From NCBI GenBank assembly GCA_029449235.1, contig JANATG010000008.1, positions 2,232,001 through 2,296,000 of the forward strand: DNA of 64,000 bases, written 5' to 3'. Position 1 is the first letter of the stretch; each line of letters opens with the position of its first letter. The position numbers and the translations under genes were made by a program. This document shows positions 34,216 through 47,092 of this stretch, piece after piece. The notes beneath the pieces are model-generated. The model was not told the origin of the DNA and searched no databases. It saw only the letters and a program-made list of their open reading frames with translations. This DNA is from Linnemannia schmuckeri. Lineage: Eukaryota; Mortierellomycota; Mortierellomycetes; Mortierellales; Mortierellaceae.

Positions 34216-37200
34216 CTATCTAGACGAGACGCCGGATTCCTTGACAAGACTCGAAAAGATCGAATGCTGATCCTGGAGCAGGGCCTGAGGAGTACCGTAC
34301 TCTGCGACCTGGCCATCGCGCATGACCAGGATCCTGTCATAGTCGATAACGGTGTTGATCCGATGTGCAATAGTCACCACAGTCGCGTCTGCAAAGTCGC
34401 TCCGGATTGCCTTCTGGATCAACACATCAGTCGCCACATCCACACTCGCCGTTGCTATTTGGCATGTCAACAAAAAAAAACAGAGTGTGGGGTTAAATTT
34501 ATGATCCCTCAATCCCTGACAGGTAAAATTGGTGGCGCATAAAAAAATCACAGAGCACGAACCTTCATCAAGAATGACAATCTTGCATTTAGCAAGCAAC
34601 GCTCGAGAAAGGCAGACAAGTTGACGCTGTCCAACACTCAAGTTTTCACCCTTCGCCAACACTACTGCGTCCAGTCCACCTTCTTGTGCCTGAACATATG
34701 ACTTCAAATCACTTGTCTCCAGAACCTGCCACAACTCTTGCTCAGTGTGCCGCTCCAAAGGGTCTAGGTTGTATCGGAACGTGCCCTCGAATAAGACAGG
34801 GTCTTGTGGGATGATCGCGATATGGGATCTCAAGTCTGCAGTTCCGATTGTTTGGGTGTCGATCCCATCAAGGACGATCTGACTACCAGCGTCCAATTCT
34901 GATAGAAGAAAGAGAGCTTGGATGAGCGAGGACTTGCCGGCACCCGTGCGACCGACAACGCCGACTTTGTGGCCTGCCTGGATTGAGAAGGAAATGTCAC
35001 GTAGCACAGGTGGTAAGTCTGGTCGGTAGCGAAGAGTAACATTCTTGAACTCGAGAGAGCCCTCAGAGGGCCAGGTTGGAGAGAGTGGGGGCTGGCGGTG
35101 AGGAGATGTCGCTGTGGGAGGTTCTTGAGGGAGGTTTTTGATGTAGTGAACCAAACGCTCCGCCGAGTTCATATTGTTTTCCTATGGTCCAAAAAAAATA
35201 GTTCACGCTTTTTTTTTGTCATTGGCCGATTCAGCTATCAAGGAGGAACAAGCAACAGAAAGAAAAACTTACGAAAGTGGCAAAGCACTGCACGACCCAG
35301 TTCATATCCCCACCAGTCCTTGCGAGATAACTGAACACCAACCCAGCAGTGGCCGCATTGACCGTATTCCTGGCACCCACAACAAATACGGCCGTCATAA
35401 ACATCAAGCTGACGCCTATCAGCTGCAGCCGAGATGCAATCCACCGCGACCCAGCAACGAACAAGTAATAGGGCCGGTTACTCGAATCCATCTTTTCCTG
35501 ATTGATCCTGATCGCCCGGTCGACTCGGTTGTAGGCTTTGAGGGTCGTCATGCCTGTAAGATTCTCTGTAAAGTAGGCATAAAGGTTGGAGCAGAGGGTC
35601 GAGTCGAGACGCTTGAGCTCTCGGGATGTGGAGCGGTAGTATCCAGAAGAGAAGTAGTACAGCCCGGCTAGGGGAAGGATCAGAAGTGATAGGTAGGGGA
35701 AGAAAATCAAGACCATGGAGACAGAGCCCATTACGATGAGGAGTGTGTACAAGATGTCGTTCAAGGTCATCCAGAGGTTGTTGTCTAACGTGTCGACATC
35801 CTTGCTGAACCTGTTGAGGATGCGGCCAAGAGGATTGGTATCGAAGAACGACAAGGGTGCGTGGATGACCTTGTCAAAGGCCTGGCTGTGCATTTTTCGG
35901 GCGGTACGGATAATGACGACTGAAAGCAATTGTGTCGCGATCGCCAAAACAACAAACTGCACCGACGCCAGTCCGACATAAATAAAGATCTACATGAATG
36001 GAGTGAGAGATGGCGGCACATTAGTACACATGTGCCCATTTCACGCCAACAAAATAGCGACGCCTTGAGACAAGTTACTCACATAGGTCATAACGGGGAG
36101 ATCAAACCTCTTGTCGGTCCATAAACTCAGCCAGTAGTTCATCCTAGCCAATGAATGATCGATTTGCATCACTGTCAGCAACAGATCAAGTCATTCGCAC
36201 AGGCCATTGATCCAAGAGCGAGAAGGGAAGTAAATTAAAGCACTTACAAGAGACCGCAAACCTGCTGGATGAAGTAGCATGCCACCACGGCACCCCACAT
36301 TCTCAGGCCTTCCATTTGAAAGTACTGAGAGTACACCTTCCAGTTAATCGCGCCCGATTCTCGCTCCTCTTCTGTCATTAGCGCGGCACCCTCGGGAACC
36401 TTGACATTCTTCCCTCCTGGGTCTCCATCCTGACAGCCTTGTTGGTCTTCATCCAGATCGGTAGTAATATCTGAGTTTTCCTTGCTCACAGTATCTTTGT
36501 CCTGCTGCCCCAGGTCCTTGTCAGCAGCCTCTGACACACCGCCGTGCTGGATCATCATATCCTTAAACTCTCCTCCATCCTTTCGCATCAAGTCTTGGAA
36601 AGTTCCCTCCTCAACAATAACACCGTTCTTCATGCAGATCACGTAGTCGACATCCGGCAAAGTATGTAGTTGGTGAGTCGCGATTACGCGAGTCTGACCT
36701 CTCAGCTCCTTTAACACACAATCCTTCCAGAGCCTCTTACCGACATGAGCATCTACAGCCGACAAGGGGTCGTCCATCACAATCATTCCTCCCGAGTCAG
36801 AAGAAGCGTTGAAATAAACACTGCGTGCCAATGATAACCTCGCTTTTTGACCCCCAGATAAATTCACACCTCGCTCTCCAATCTCTGTCAAATCTCTTGC
36901 CGAGAAGGAATCTAGATCCTGGACAAGGCAGCAGGCCCTGACGACTCGCCAGTACAGCTTCTCATCAAACGGTTGATCAAACAGGATGTTGTTGCGGATA
37001 GTGGCGTTTTGGATCCAGGGTGTTTGAGATGCATAGCTGATAGCGCTTCCTCGAATAATCCGGCCAGAGGATTGGGTCATGGTCCCGATCATGGCCTGCA
37101 GGAGAGAAGACTTACCGGATCCGACGGGACCCACAATGGCAGTGAGAGATCCTCGTGGGATCTTGAGATTCACCTTGTTCAGATATGGAACTGTCTCCTG

Positions 37201-38973
37201 CGCATCCTGTTCGCCGTCCTTGGTTTCCGAAAGTGTCTCCCAGATAAAGTCAGCGTCTTCCATGACCATTGCATGCTCTGCAGCCTCATCAATCTTTGAG
37301 AGGGTATCGGTAGGTCCGTCTTCAGAGAGGAGAAACTCTTCGAGGCGTTTGATGGCGACATATGCATCCGTCGCAGAGTTATAACAGTTGGGCATGATCG
37401 ACAGTGGGACGCGGATGACGGCATAGTAGGCGAGTGCTGGAAAGACGATCTCTGGTCTCAGCTCATGGCCCAGTGCGGCGTACAGGACGAATGTCAATGC
37501 GAATGCGAAAATAGGCACAGCCTACAAGGCGCAAATATGTCAGCGTCAGGGTATTGTCTTGAACATAAGAAGTAAAGAGCTTGACTTGATATGGTGCGTC
37601 AATAGGAGAAAGAAAACTTACGGAAGACGTGGTGGTCAAGAGGCCTCGGTTGCGAAGGATGCGGCGAACAAGAGCGAGCTCCTCGACACGGATGTCGGCA
37701 AGCTTTGTCAAGAAACTGTCATAAGTAGATAGCAATAGTCACCAGACTATAAGTACGTCTGCGTACTGGTCGATTCAGGAAGGGCCATAACAATTGACAC
37801 TTACTTGTTCTCCCAGGTAAAGAACTTGATGACCTTGACGCCTTGCAAGATCTCAGACGACAGCTTAATCCTCGAGTCAGCAAACTGCGACGCCCTCTTG
37901 CGAACAGGTCCCAATCTCGCAGTCCCCCAAGCCTGAATCAGGTTCAATAGCATCAGCAGCACTGCACCCAACAATGCAGCAGGACCCAAAAGGTAGACCA
38001 AGATACTCATGATAGTCAAGATGAAAGTAGGCCCCGAGAAAAGGATCGACAAGGGCATCATGGCACTATCGATACGACTAATATCGGTCGACATCAGGTT
38101 GATGATGGACCCATCGGGGTAACGGAGATGGGATTTGGTCGAGAGGGTGGTTGCCTTGCGGAAGACGAGGTCAATCAGGGCGGTGCGCATGTAGATACCG
38201 GTGTTGACGGCGGTGATACCCCAGCATTGGGCGCAGATGGTGAGGTTGAAGGATAGGAATAGGAGAGTGAAGGCGAGACCGTAGCCATAGATGGCAGGCG
38301 GGGGAGGGTTCTGCGTCTGGGAATCTTGCAGGAACATGAGCAGCTAGTTGTAATAAATAAAGTTGACGGGAGATGTGTGAATGTTGGTGCCTTGCTTGGT
38401 CACTGTTACATTGATAACGAACGACTATTGCTTGCATCTTTACCAGCCTGATGATAAAAGGGTTGGCGATCTGGGAGAAATCTGTGTATCGGAAGAATAG
38501 GACCGGTCAGTCAAAATAACCCCTCGATCCGCGCATATATTCAACAACATTCAATTGCAAAAGCAAACACCGCTACCTGCTAACTTAAGCCAAATAAACG
38601 CAGGAAGATACTGTCTCCAAAACGAATTGAACAGGGCTCTCAACAATGAAGGTCTTCTACCCTTACTCCGGGCCGTCATCTTCTCAGCCTCCCAATTATC
38701 AAACAGCGCCTGTCCAAGGATATTAGTCCGACGACGGTCCAGCATCTGGTAGAGGTCTTCCTCTTGGATCTGACGACTGTATCCGATCCGGAAGAGATCA
38801 TTGAGCCACCAGATGGTCAGTCGACTGGGGAGACTTGCTTGGTTCTCGGGAGAGATTGGGCCTTCTTTGGAGGTTTGGTGATGTTGTTGCTCTGCAGGTG
38901 TGTGAGCATGCTTGTGAAGAAGAGGGGTCGTCTCGGTCTCGGACTGTCGGGAATTTTGATTTTGTTGGGCCAT
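34216..38973 (-). CDS. ABCC-family (MRP/YOR1-like) multidrug ABC exporter
   Basis: An ATP-driven exporter of organic anions, conjugates or drugs. Nine minus-strand exons (38973-38577, 38481-38444, 38343-37805, 37715-37622, 37521-36248, 36143-36083, 35989-35273, 35181-34563, 34454-34216) join in frame to 1325 residues. It is a full transporter, TMD1-NBD1-TMD2-NBD2, without the extra TMD0 of long MRPs, so closest in layout to YOR1/ABCC4. NBD1 (near 486) has GPVGSGKSS, LSGGQKARLSLAR and the Walker B end MDDPLSAVD, with Asp in place of the catalytic Glu, as usual in this family. NBD2 (near 1113) has GRTGAGKSS, LSVGQRQLVCLSRA and the intact LDEATASVD, which is split by the last intron. An acidic linker lies near residue 700. 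The donor of exon 8 is GTTCGT, less usual but forced by phase. Membrane: plasma or vacuolar, undecided. Confidence 0.95.
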
Positions 38974-39429
38974 GGCTCAATTGCAGGTCGGGGAGGAGCA
39001 CGAAGGAAGGGGAGGGACTATGGGTGTGTGAGTTCCTTTGTTTACTCAGCTGCATTCGCTCGCGGAATGAGATATGAATCAACAGAATGAAAGAATCCGA
39101 ATGGAGTAAGTGAGAGAGAGGAATGAGCGAGGTGGATGAAAAGGAAACCAAAAGTAACAACGAGGAAGACTTTAAATATTGCAGCCTCGGAAAGAGGGCT
39201 GACGAGGGACCCTAATTGCTGTAGACGGGTATCCCTGAACCAATCCATTGCAAGCAATGTTCACAAGGGCTGTGTGAAGAAAGAAAATAGGGTATTTTTG
39301 TGCCGAAGGACCAAAAGAACAAAAATGGACACGCCGCTTGTCCATGTTTCTTGAGAGCGCTCCCCCCCCGCCCCCCTTTGGGGAAAAGTACGCCGCACAC
39401 AACCATCCAATCTATTTCTGTTTGAAAGC

Positions 39430-39468
<39 letters not shown>

Positions 39469-39918
39469 AAAAGTCGCTGAACAAAAACAAGAGCAACTGC
39501 TTGGTGTAACTGTCTACCCGATAATCCATTTTTCTATTTATTTTTGTTCACTGCATTCTCCTCTTTCTCGATAAGATGTGAGGCATGATAGAAAGCAAAG
39601 GTCCTAAGATGTACGGCGTCAACTCCAACCTGTCTTGATTTTGTACTGAATCGACCAGTCACATAGAGCAGGGGAGAGAAGAGGAGGTATTGATATGAGA
39701 ATGCATCTCATTTCATTTGTAGCGAGGCTTCAAGAGCGCGTCCTTGACGCGTCTTCTTGACTTGGACTGTTGAAGCAGTCAACATAAGCCACAATTTTAA
39801 AACGCGTTCGCTGTATTTTTTGCTTTCTTGTCCCTTTTTCAAACTTCAACTCAGCACAAATAAACAATCATCTCACACACTCTCACTCTCATACTCTTCC
39901 ACATCGCTCATCACCACA
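38974..39918. promoter_or_regulatory. Divergent promoter between the ABC exporter and HAT1
   Basis: About 945 bases shared by two divergent genes. It contains a 36-base A tract and short C and T runs. No coding content recognised, and no binding site assigned. Confidence 0.5.
39431..39466. repeat. Poly(A) tract, 36 bases
   Basis: Uninterrupted A run near the middle of the ABC-HAT1 divergent promoter. Confidence 0.9.
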
Positions 39919-41870
39919 ATGAATTCATTAAAGCAATGGGTCACAAACTCATCAGAGGCAGTCAACATCCGTCTCGGTAGGCAACGAACAGACTCGCACG
40001 CTTGTCGTTCTTTAACAAACCTCTGATTCTGTCGTTGGTCCCATCAGTAGCTTGAAGACTTTTCTGTGTTTGGACGCCTCATTCACATCCGTCTTTTCTT
40101 TCTCTCCCGTCTATGCAACAAATAGTGAAAGCGGTGCCCGGTAGTGGCGACGATGATGATGAGGATGACATTATCGAGTTCAACCCAGAGTTCACATATC
40201 CCATTTTCGGCGAGCAGGAGCAGATCTTTGGATACAAGGACTTGATGATCAACGTACGGAAGAAGCGAACCTTTGTGCCTTTTGTTTTGCGGACTGGGAC
40301 GGACGCTACCAATAGGATCCTACCTGGAACTATATACTAAACGGAAGGCATTCGTTTCGTTGTTATATAGCTCGAGTTTGCGTCAGGATCATTGGCATCG
40401 TGCTTCAGCATGGGATACAAGGAGAAGAAACCAACAGCAGACAAGATCTATGCCACCATGAAGGACTTTTTGCCCGAAGGTGAGTCTCCGCGCCTTTTTT
40501 GCATTTGGAGATATACAGAGAGTATATTATTCAGGACACGCTTTTTCGTTCGCATTAGAGAGAGGAACTGATGATTACGTTTCCCGTTGTGTATGTTATA
40601 TAGACATCATCGACAACCACGACCTTTTCACGCAGATCGCACAGAGGGACTACATCAGCTTCAAACCAATGGGCACCAAGGTGTCAGAGTACCGCACTAA
40701 CGCAGAAGGAGCAGAAAACAGTGTGTTTGAGTTCTACCAGGTACATATCACAGGAAATGCGATCAGACACAGTACATAGTCTTCTCCTGTTTCGACAACA
40801 GGACCTGTCCACTGACTTTTTTTCTAATTCAAATCATAATGGACATCCTTAGTGCAAGTTCAACACACCGAGATTCTTGGAGTTTCACAAGAGGATGCAA
40901 TGCTTTGCCATCTTCTTCATCGAGGGCGCATCAATTATTGAGGACACGGACGAGAAATGGGAGGCCCGGCTTTTATTCGAGCGCGTATCAGAGAACGGAC
41001 AGGAGACGTACAACTTTGTCGGATACTCCAACATGTACCCGTACTTCTACTACCCGGACCAAATTCGAATGCGCATCAGGTAATGCACACTCATACTTTT
41101 GGATGAGTTTCAGCGGATATGCATTTTATCGATTGGCGAAAGCTAACGTTTTGAATTTCTCAATTGGTATCATATCCAGTCAATTCCTGATCATGCCACC
41201 GTACCAAAAACAAGGACATGGAAGCAGGCTATACCAGTCGCTCTACAACGACTTTTGTAGTCGAAAAGAGATTCGGGAAATGACAGGTAACAGCAACAGC
41301 GACGACGTTCTCTTTACGCTTTCTGTCCATTGATTTGGGAGACAAGTATCATTTGAAGAAAGACAGGAACTAATGTCGTCTTCCATTTTTTTTTCGTATA
41401 GTCGAGGATCCAAATGAAGAGTTCAGTGATCTGAGAGACAAGAACGACATGAAGCATTTGGATGCCAAGGGCGTGTTCAACGATCTGCAGGCACCCGTGA
41501 AGAAGGACAGGATAGATCAGGTCGCAGCAACATACAAGCTCACCAAGGTTCGTAGTCAGTTTCGTGAATTGTTCCTCTTTTTGGAATATTGAATGTGAGA
41601 TTATTACAGGAAACTAACACAAATTCATCGTTTTTTTTACGTGTCCTACAGAGGCAAGTGGCGCGCTGCTTTGAGTTGGCACTGCTCAGAAAATTGGATA
41701 AGAGGAACAAGGCCCAGTACAAGGCGTTCAGACTTCAGGTGAAGGAGCGGTTGTACAAGCACAATGCAGAGGCATTAGCAACACTGGACAAGGATGATCG
41801 GATCGAGAAGCTGCACGAGACGTTCTTGAGTGTGGAGGAAGATTATCACCGTCTCCTTGCCCTCCTTTAA
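39919..41870 (+). CDS. HAT1: Histone acetyltransferase type B catalytic subunit HAT1
   Basis: Acetylates newly made histone H4 (Lys5/Lys12) before chromatin assembly. Eight exons (39919-39976, 40126-40253, 40371-40479, 40604-40740, 40853-41079, 41180-41286, 41402-41547, 41652-41870) join in frame to 376 residues, close to yeast Hat1 (374). Exon 2 has the family signature EFNPEFTYPIFGEQEQIFGY. Exon 5 has YNFVGYSNMYPYFYYPDQIR, and exon 6 has the acetyl-CoA loop PPYQKQGHGSRLY near residue 228. Exon 7 begins VEDPNEEFSDLRD, containing the conserved acidic region used in catalysis. The exon 7 donor is GTTCGT. The next gene starts only 111 bases after this stop codon, so the HAT1 terminator and the next promoter must overlap or be very compact. 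Confidence 0.96.
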
Positions 41871-41981
41871 TTTTCAGGAAGAATTGTATTTTTTGCGTTG
41901 AAACTATAAAATTTACACATTTCATCTCCATTCCATCTTTGACTTCATTCACTTTTTTTCGCCAAGTCGTTTGTGGAATTC

Positions 41982-43571
41982 ATGGCGTTCATGTCTTTTG
42001 GCTACAGAGTTTCAAGTGAAACGAATCCGTTTGTTCACACTTTAGGACCTGTTCCTGAGAGCGTCTCCAGGGTTCTCTTTGCAGGATGGACCAACTATAT
42101 ACTCGGTAGGTGTTCAGATTGTCCATTGGAGACGTCAAGTAACACGTTAAAGGAGTCCAACAGAAGGCAGTTATTTATTTTCACGATTTAGAGGACAGAC
42201 AAAGTCAGGTGAAGATGTGTGGAGAGTCCAATGACGCCGAAACAGAGCTACTCCATCTCTGCAGCTTAGCGAGCAGCAAGGATGACAACGCTGAAGTCGA
42301 CCCTCAGTCTACCTCCGAGGGCTCCATGCGATCCAACCGGGCGCTCAAGCAACGACGATCCGTCAAGTTTTGTGGCTGGGATGCTCTGCAAGGCTATCTC
42401 TTGCCAGATGGACATGTCGTCACCTTGTGTTTGAACGAGAATACGCTTTACGCTCCACAACAGGTGTATGCGACCGCAATGGATGTGGCATCCGCTGGGC
42501 CATCGACCGATTACTGCACTGTTGTGGTTGATCGTCAGACTGGAGGGTTGTACCACTGGACGCTCTCCAATCCAGTTCCCAAAGACTACGGGAGCGAGAT
42601 GAAGTTCACACAAGTATGGGCGGGGGAGGCACATTTTCTGGCACTGGACAAAGACGGGACACTCTACAGCTGGGGGTCGGGTCGTCATGGTCAATTGGGA
42701 AATGGCGATCTGACGTCGAAGCCAAGTCCTGAGCCCGTTGAACCGTTGGAGGGGATCCGTATCGTTGATGCTGCCTGTGGAGCATCCTTTAGTGTTGCAC
42801 TGTCCGGTAAGCAATCCATTTATTTGTTTATGCGTTTTAATTGAATGCACCAAAGAGCAGCTACTTATAGTGGGCTTGTTAATTATTCGTGGGGTGCATA
42901 GATACAGGCGATGTGTACACCTTTGGACTGAACGACCATGGTCAATTGGGCATCGGAAAAGCAGAGAGGGAAAAAGGGAAACGTCGAGAACGAGAACGAT
43001 GCAATACAGCACTCCCTCAGCTCGTGGATTTTTTTGAGAATAGCAAAGGCAACGACGGCCAAGGGGTTTCCCCGATCGAGGTGTCTGTGGTCAAAGTCGC
43101 GTGCGGGCATTCGCACACGGTCGTTTTGGATGGTAGCTTTTCATTTTTTTTGTGTCTCTACTGTTTTGTTGATTGCTGGCTCGCTTGCGTCCCATCTTAT
43201 GCAGGAGGGGAAAGATTGCAGATGTATTACCTGTTTTCATATATCTTTGCTTGTCTCTCCTTTACTACGCTTTTTTAGACAAGGGTCGGGTTTGGAGTTG
43301 CGGGTGGGGAAAGTATGGCCAGCTTCGACAGGACGAGTCATCGTCAGCATCGTCATCATTAGCATCAGATTTTGATGGAGAGGAGAATGGACAGAAGAAT
43401 AAGAAGATGGCTCTTCTTCGATCGAAGGGATCTATCGCGGTGGAGGAAGATCAATATCTTTTCCGGCCATTGGTGAAGGAGAGTAGTGGCAAGCAAGTAT
43501 GGTCGGGAGTGTGCTGTGGACGGTGGAGTACGTTTCTGTGGAGCGAAGGAAGCGAGTTGGGGAGGAGCTAG
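41982..43571 (+). CDS. RCC1-repeat protein, RCCD1-like
   Basis: A beta-propeller protein of the RCC1 superfamily. Exons 41982-42105, 42192-42806, 42902-43132 and 43279-43571 join in frame to 420 residues. Three clear RCC1 repeats: GTLYSWGSGRHGQLGNGD in exon 2, GDVYTFGLNDHGQLGIGK in exon 3 and GRVWSCGWGKYGQL in exon 4, each preceded by an ACG(A/H)S-type strand. The introns fall at the repeat boundaries. The N-terminus (MAFMSFGYR, then SRVLFAGWTNYIL) and the small repeat number fit human RCCD1, a partner of the KDM8 demethylase, better than RCC1 itself (seven repeats, RanGEF). A basic insertion (EREKGKRRERER) interrupts repeat 2 and an acidic/Ser insertion repeat 3. The RCCD1 link is inferred. 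It follows HAT1 by 111 bases. Confidence 0.88.
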
Positions 43572-44039
43572 CGGTCCTTTTTAGCTTTGAAGAAGAAATA
43601 TGAGACGACAGCACTGGAAAGGATGGTGTACAGTACATTCCATGGGGACACCATTGGCTGCCTCTCTGAAGATAGAGTGCGTAATGCAAGTCTGTCTGCA
43701 ACAACAGTGTCCATGTGGTGCCTGCCTGTCCTTCCTTTTCCTGGCCAATCAGCGCTTGTCATCGTATTTTGCCCATGTTTGTCTTTTATTCCTTTTCGCA
43801 TTTTCATGTTACAGACGAAGAAGCGCGGATTTGCCACCTCTTCCCTTTTTTCACTCCTTGCCACTTCACTTTTCGTTCTTTTTCATCCTTCCCTCCCTCC
43901 CTTCTCTTCTTCTCTCGCCTCATCACTCTTTCCTTCTTCTTCCATCATCACCGGTACTCGCTCACTCACTCACTCACTCACTCATCCACCCATCCACACA
44001 GCCTCCCCTCTCTAACTCACAACAACTACTTAAAATATC
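43572..44039 (+). promoter_or_regulatory. Spacer and 5' leader of DSK2
   Basis: About 470 bases between the RCC1-repeat gene and DSK2. The right half is CT-rich with five to six CACT units at about 43970-43985 just before the DSK2 start. No coding content recognised. Confidence 0.5.
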
Positions 44040-46845
44040 ATGGACGAGGCAGAGTCAACCGCACCCCAGCAGGCCATCGTCCTCACCATCCGCCCTTCCT
44101 CGGGCTCAACCTTCACCACCGCCATCTCCACCGACAGCACCGTCCTCCAGCTCAAGGAGAAACTCGCCACCGCTGACCTGCCTGCTGCCTCGATTCGTCT
44201 CGTCTACTCCGGAAGAGTCCTCAAGGATGACGACCAGCTCTCTGTTTACTGTAAGCACTTCTCTTATATATACCCCACCAAATATTTTTTTTAGTGTGCG
44301 CGTGTGCAAGAGTTCTTTGTGTAATGATGGCTCTTGTCAAGAGGATTGCCCAATTACGCAAGTGTGAACAGGAGATGGCAATGCAAAAGAAAAAGCTATT
44401 TTTTTTGCCGCTCTCTCTCTCTCTTGGCCCGAATGCCATGCACAGCTTTTCGAATACTATCTCTTTTGGAGAACAGGAGGTAGACATGTACAACAACAGC
44501 ACCTTCCCGGCTTTGTCTTACCTTTTTTTTCTTTGTTGTTCTCAACTCGTAGCTATCAAGGAGGGCCACACCCTCCACATGGTCAAGAGTGCCACCAACC
44601 GAGCAAATGAGCAGGCAGTTCAGACTGTCCGACCCAATGCCAACAGCAACGCAGGAGGACCAGACGGATTCGATGAACAAGTATGTCAGCCCACCCCATC
44701 ATTGGATGGCAATCCGTTTTGTTTCCCCTTCTATGCACCCATCGCCCACCACCCTCTGGAATCCATTTTTTCTTTCAGGAATATAAACAAGACTTTGGAG
44801 TAGAAGTCTTTCACTACTGTGCTTTGGACAAACAGCAGCAGGACAAGTATTTTTTTTTTATCTCATGACGACTTTGGGCAATACGTAACACGACAGAAAC
44901 GACAACACAAGTAGAGGACAGAACACCAACCACACACAGACAGGACGCAGGACAGCCAAACAACCCCAGCAGGGAGCGCTGGGAACCCAAAAAACACATG
45001 TCGACTCTCTGTCTCTCTTCCCCTCTCCTCTCTTTCTCTCCGATCCCCCCAGTTACGCACGCATTCTTCTACACACGGCCCTCGTGGAATCTCTTTTGCC
45101 AACAAAAAAGGAGTCAACACCTCGCCCTTTATAACCCAGCGATGTACAGAGAGCAATGAGAAATAGTGGACTTGTCATGCTGTCATGCGCTGTAGAAATG
45201 GTGTTTCTATCGAAAACTGGCCACCTGTTTACTTTTTCGTTATCTTTTCAAATCACTTACCCACCCATTCGATTACTTGTTACCTTTAGGCCATGATGAG
45301 GAGTTTTCTCGAGAACCCAGCGATCAGAGTAAGAAGTCAATTTGTCCTCAGATATGAGATGTACAATCGATGAACTGAACAAACCAACGTTTTAATCTTC
45401 ATAGCTGACTTTTTCTGTTTTGTTCTTGTCAAAAATAGGATATGATGTCCAACCCAGAAATGCTCCGCAGGGTGATGATGTCCAATCCCCAGACAAGAGA
45501 GGTCATGGAGAACAATCCCGAGGTTGCTCAGATGCTCAACGACCCCGCCTTCCTTCGCCAGGTAAGACACTCGTTTTTTTAATAACACTTTTGATTTTCC
45601 CGCTCCATGATGTAGTGGTGACGAAGGCTCTTTACCCGGTTGTATACTTACCCAAAAAGCATTGGGCTCTTAATACTTCATAGTCACTGGATATGGCCAG
45701 GAACCCAAAGCTCATGAAGCAGGCCCTCCGGAACAACGATAGAGCTCTGTCAAACATGGAGATGATCCCTGGAGGATTCAACCATCTGCGCAGGATGTAC
45801 CACAATGTCCAGGAACCCATGGAGGCTTCGCGAAGCGCTCCGCAGCCCTCGACCGATGACCTGAACGAACGATTCGCCGCTCGACTCAACGCCGATACTC
45901 GACCTAACGCCGGAACTCTTAATAATACAGCCCTCCCTAATCCCTGGGCACCCCCGCCAAGACGTACCAATGCAGCGGGCTGTAGGTGGAAAACTATCGT
46001 CATTATTTTGCAACTTGGAAGGGTAAAGGATCTTACATTTTTTTTTTAAGAAGGAACATTAACTTTGGACTTACCTTTTATCAACTTGATAGCGATGGCT
46101 GGCTTTCCTGGAATGCCTGGCATGGGCGGGAATGGTGGTGGTGGTATGGGATTCAATCCTTTTGCTGGCAACCCATTTGCGGCGTTCGGAGGTCCTGGGA
46201 CAGGTTCTGGAGCTGGAGCTGGAGCTGGAGCAACAGGAACAGGATCAAGCGCAGCAGGCGGTGCGCAAGCTTTCCAGAACCCATTTGCAGCATTGATGGG
46301 TGGCCAGGGCATGGGTGGCGGAAACCAGGCGGCTAGTCCCTTTGGCTTCCCACCCATGGGCAACAATCCCGAGATGTTTCAACAAATGATGCAGTTCAAC
46401 CAGATGATGCGACAAATGGAACAACAGCAACAGCCACACACATCACAGCCATCGTCACAACTTCCTCCCGGAATGCCTTCCTTTGCCAACATGTAAGTCT
46501 CGGGCCATGGTTTGTTGAGTTTATCGCTAAAGATGTTGTATCGGCAAATTGAAACCATTCTGATCGCGCGCGCTATCATTTTATGTGATTAGGTTCGGTG
46601 GATTTCCCCCTGTGACACACCTTTCGAACACTACAACGCCATCTGCTTCTTCGGCTACAACAGCAGCGTCAGCGGCAGCAGCTGCGACGCCTGCGGTGCC
46701 GACACAGCCACCAGAAGAGCGATTCGAGACACAATTAGCGTCGTTGCGGGATATGGGCTTCTCTGACAACAGCCGGAATCTGCGGGCGCTACTTGCGTCG
46801 GGAGGCGACGTTGAGTCTGCCATAGAGTTCTTGTTGCGGATGTAA
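44040..46845 (+). CDS. DSK2: Ubiquilin, DSK2 family proteasome shuttle
   Basis: Carries ubiquitinated proteins to the proteasome. Exons 44040-44250, 44553-44680, 44779-44799, 45290-45328, 45439-45561, 45684-45981, 46093-46492 and 46593-46845 join in frame to 490 residues. The N-terminal ubiquitin-like domain includes IRLVYSGRVLKDDDQLSVY and GHTLHMVKSA. The middle STI1 repeats are Met/Asn/Pro-rich (MMSNPEMLRRVMMSNPQT; MENNPEVAQMLNDPAFLRQ). A Gly/Pro/Met-rich stretch in exon 7 precedes a C-terminal UBA domain (LASLRDMGFSDNSRNLRALL). Exon 3 is a 21-base microexon (EYKQDFG) inferred from a strong polypyrimidine acceptor and a GTAGAA donor; skipping it also keeps frame, giving 483 residues. The very short exon 4 (13 codons) is required to reach the STI1 region cleanly. 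Confidence 0.94.
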
Positions 46846-47092
46846 GATGGAGAGGAAAAGTTAATCAAGCCACAGAACAAAGCGCAAAGGAAAAAGAACA
46901 ACAACGACTTTCATTCCCTCCTCACGTACCAGTACTACCTACCACCACCATCATCACCTTCCCGTTATCACCTTCCACCAACGACAACAGAGCAAAATAA
47001 TGAGGACCTCGTCAGAATAAAATCAAAAATGATCATCATAGTAAGAAGTCTATAAAAAAATACATGCGACCAAATTATTTTAAAGGAGATAA

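Noticed and set aside
43600..44367. Long frames across the RCC1-DSK2 spacer
   Set aside because: Low-complexity Ser/Pro/Leu from CT-rich sequence; they overlap the DSK2 first exon in the wrong frame.
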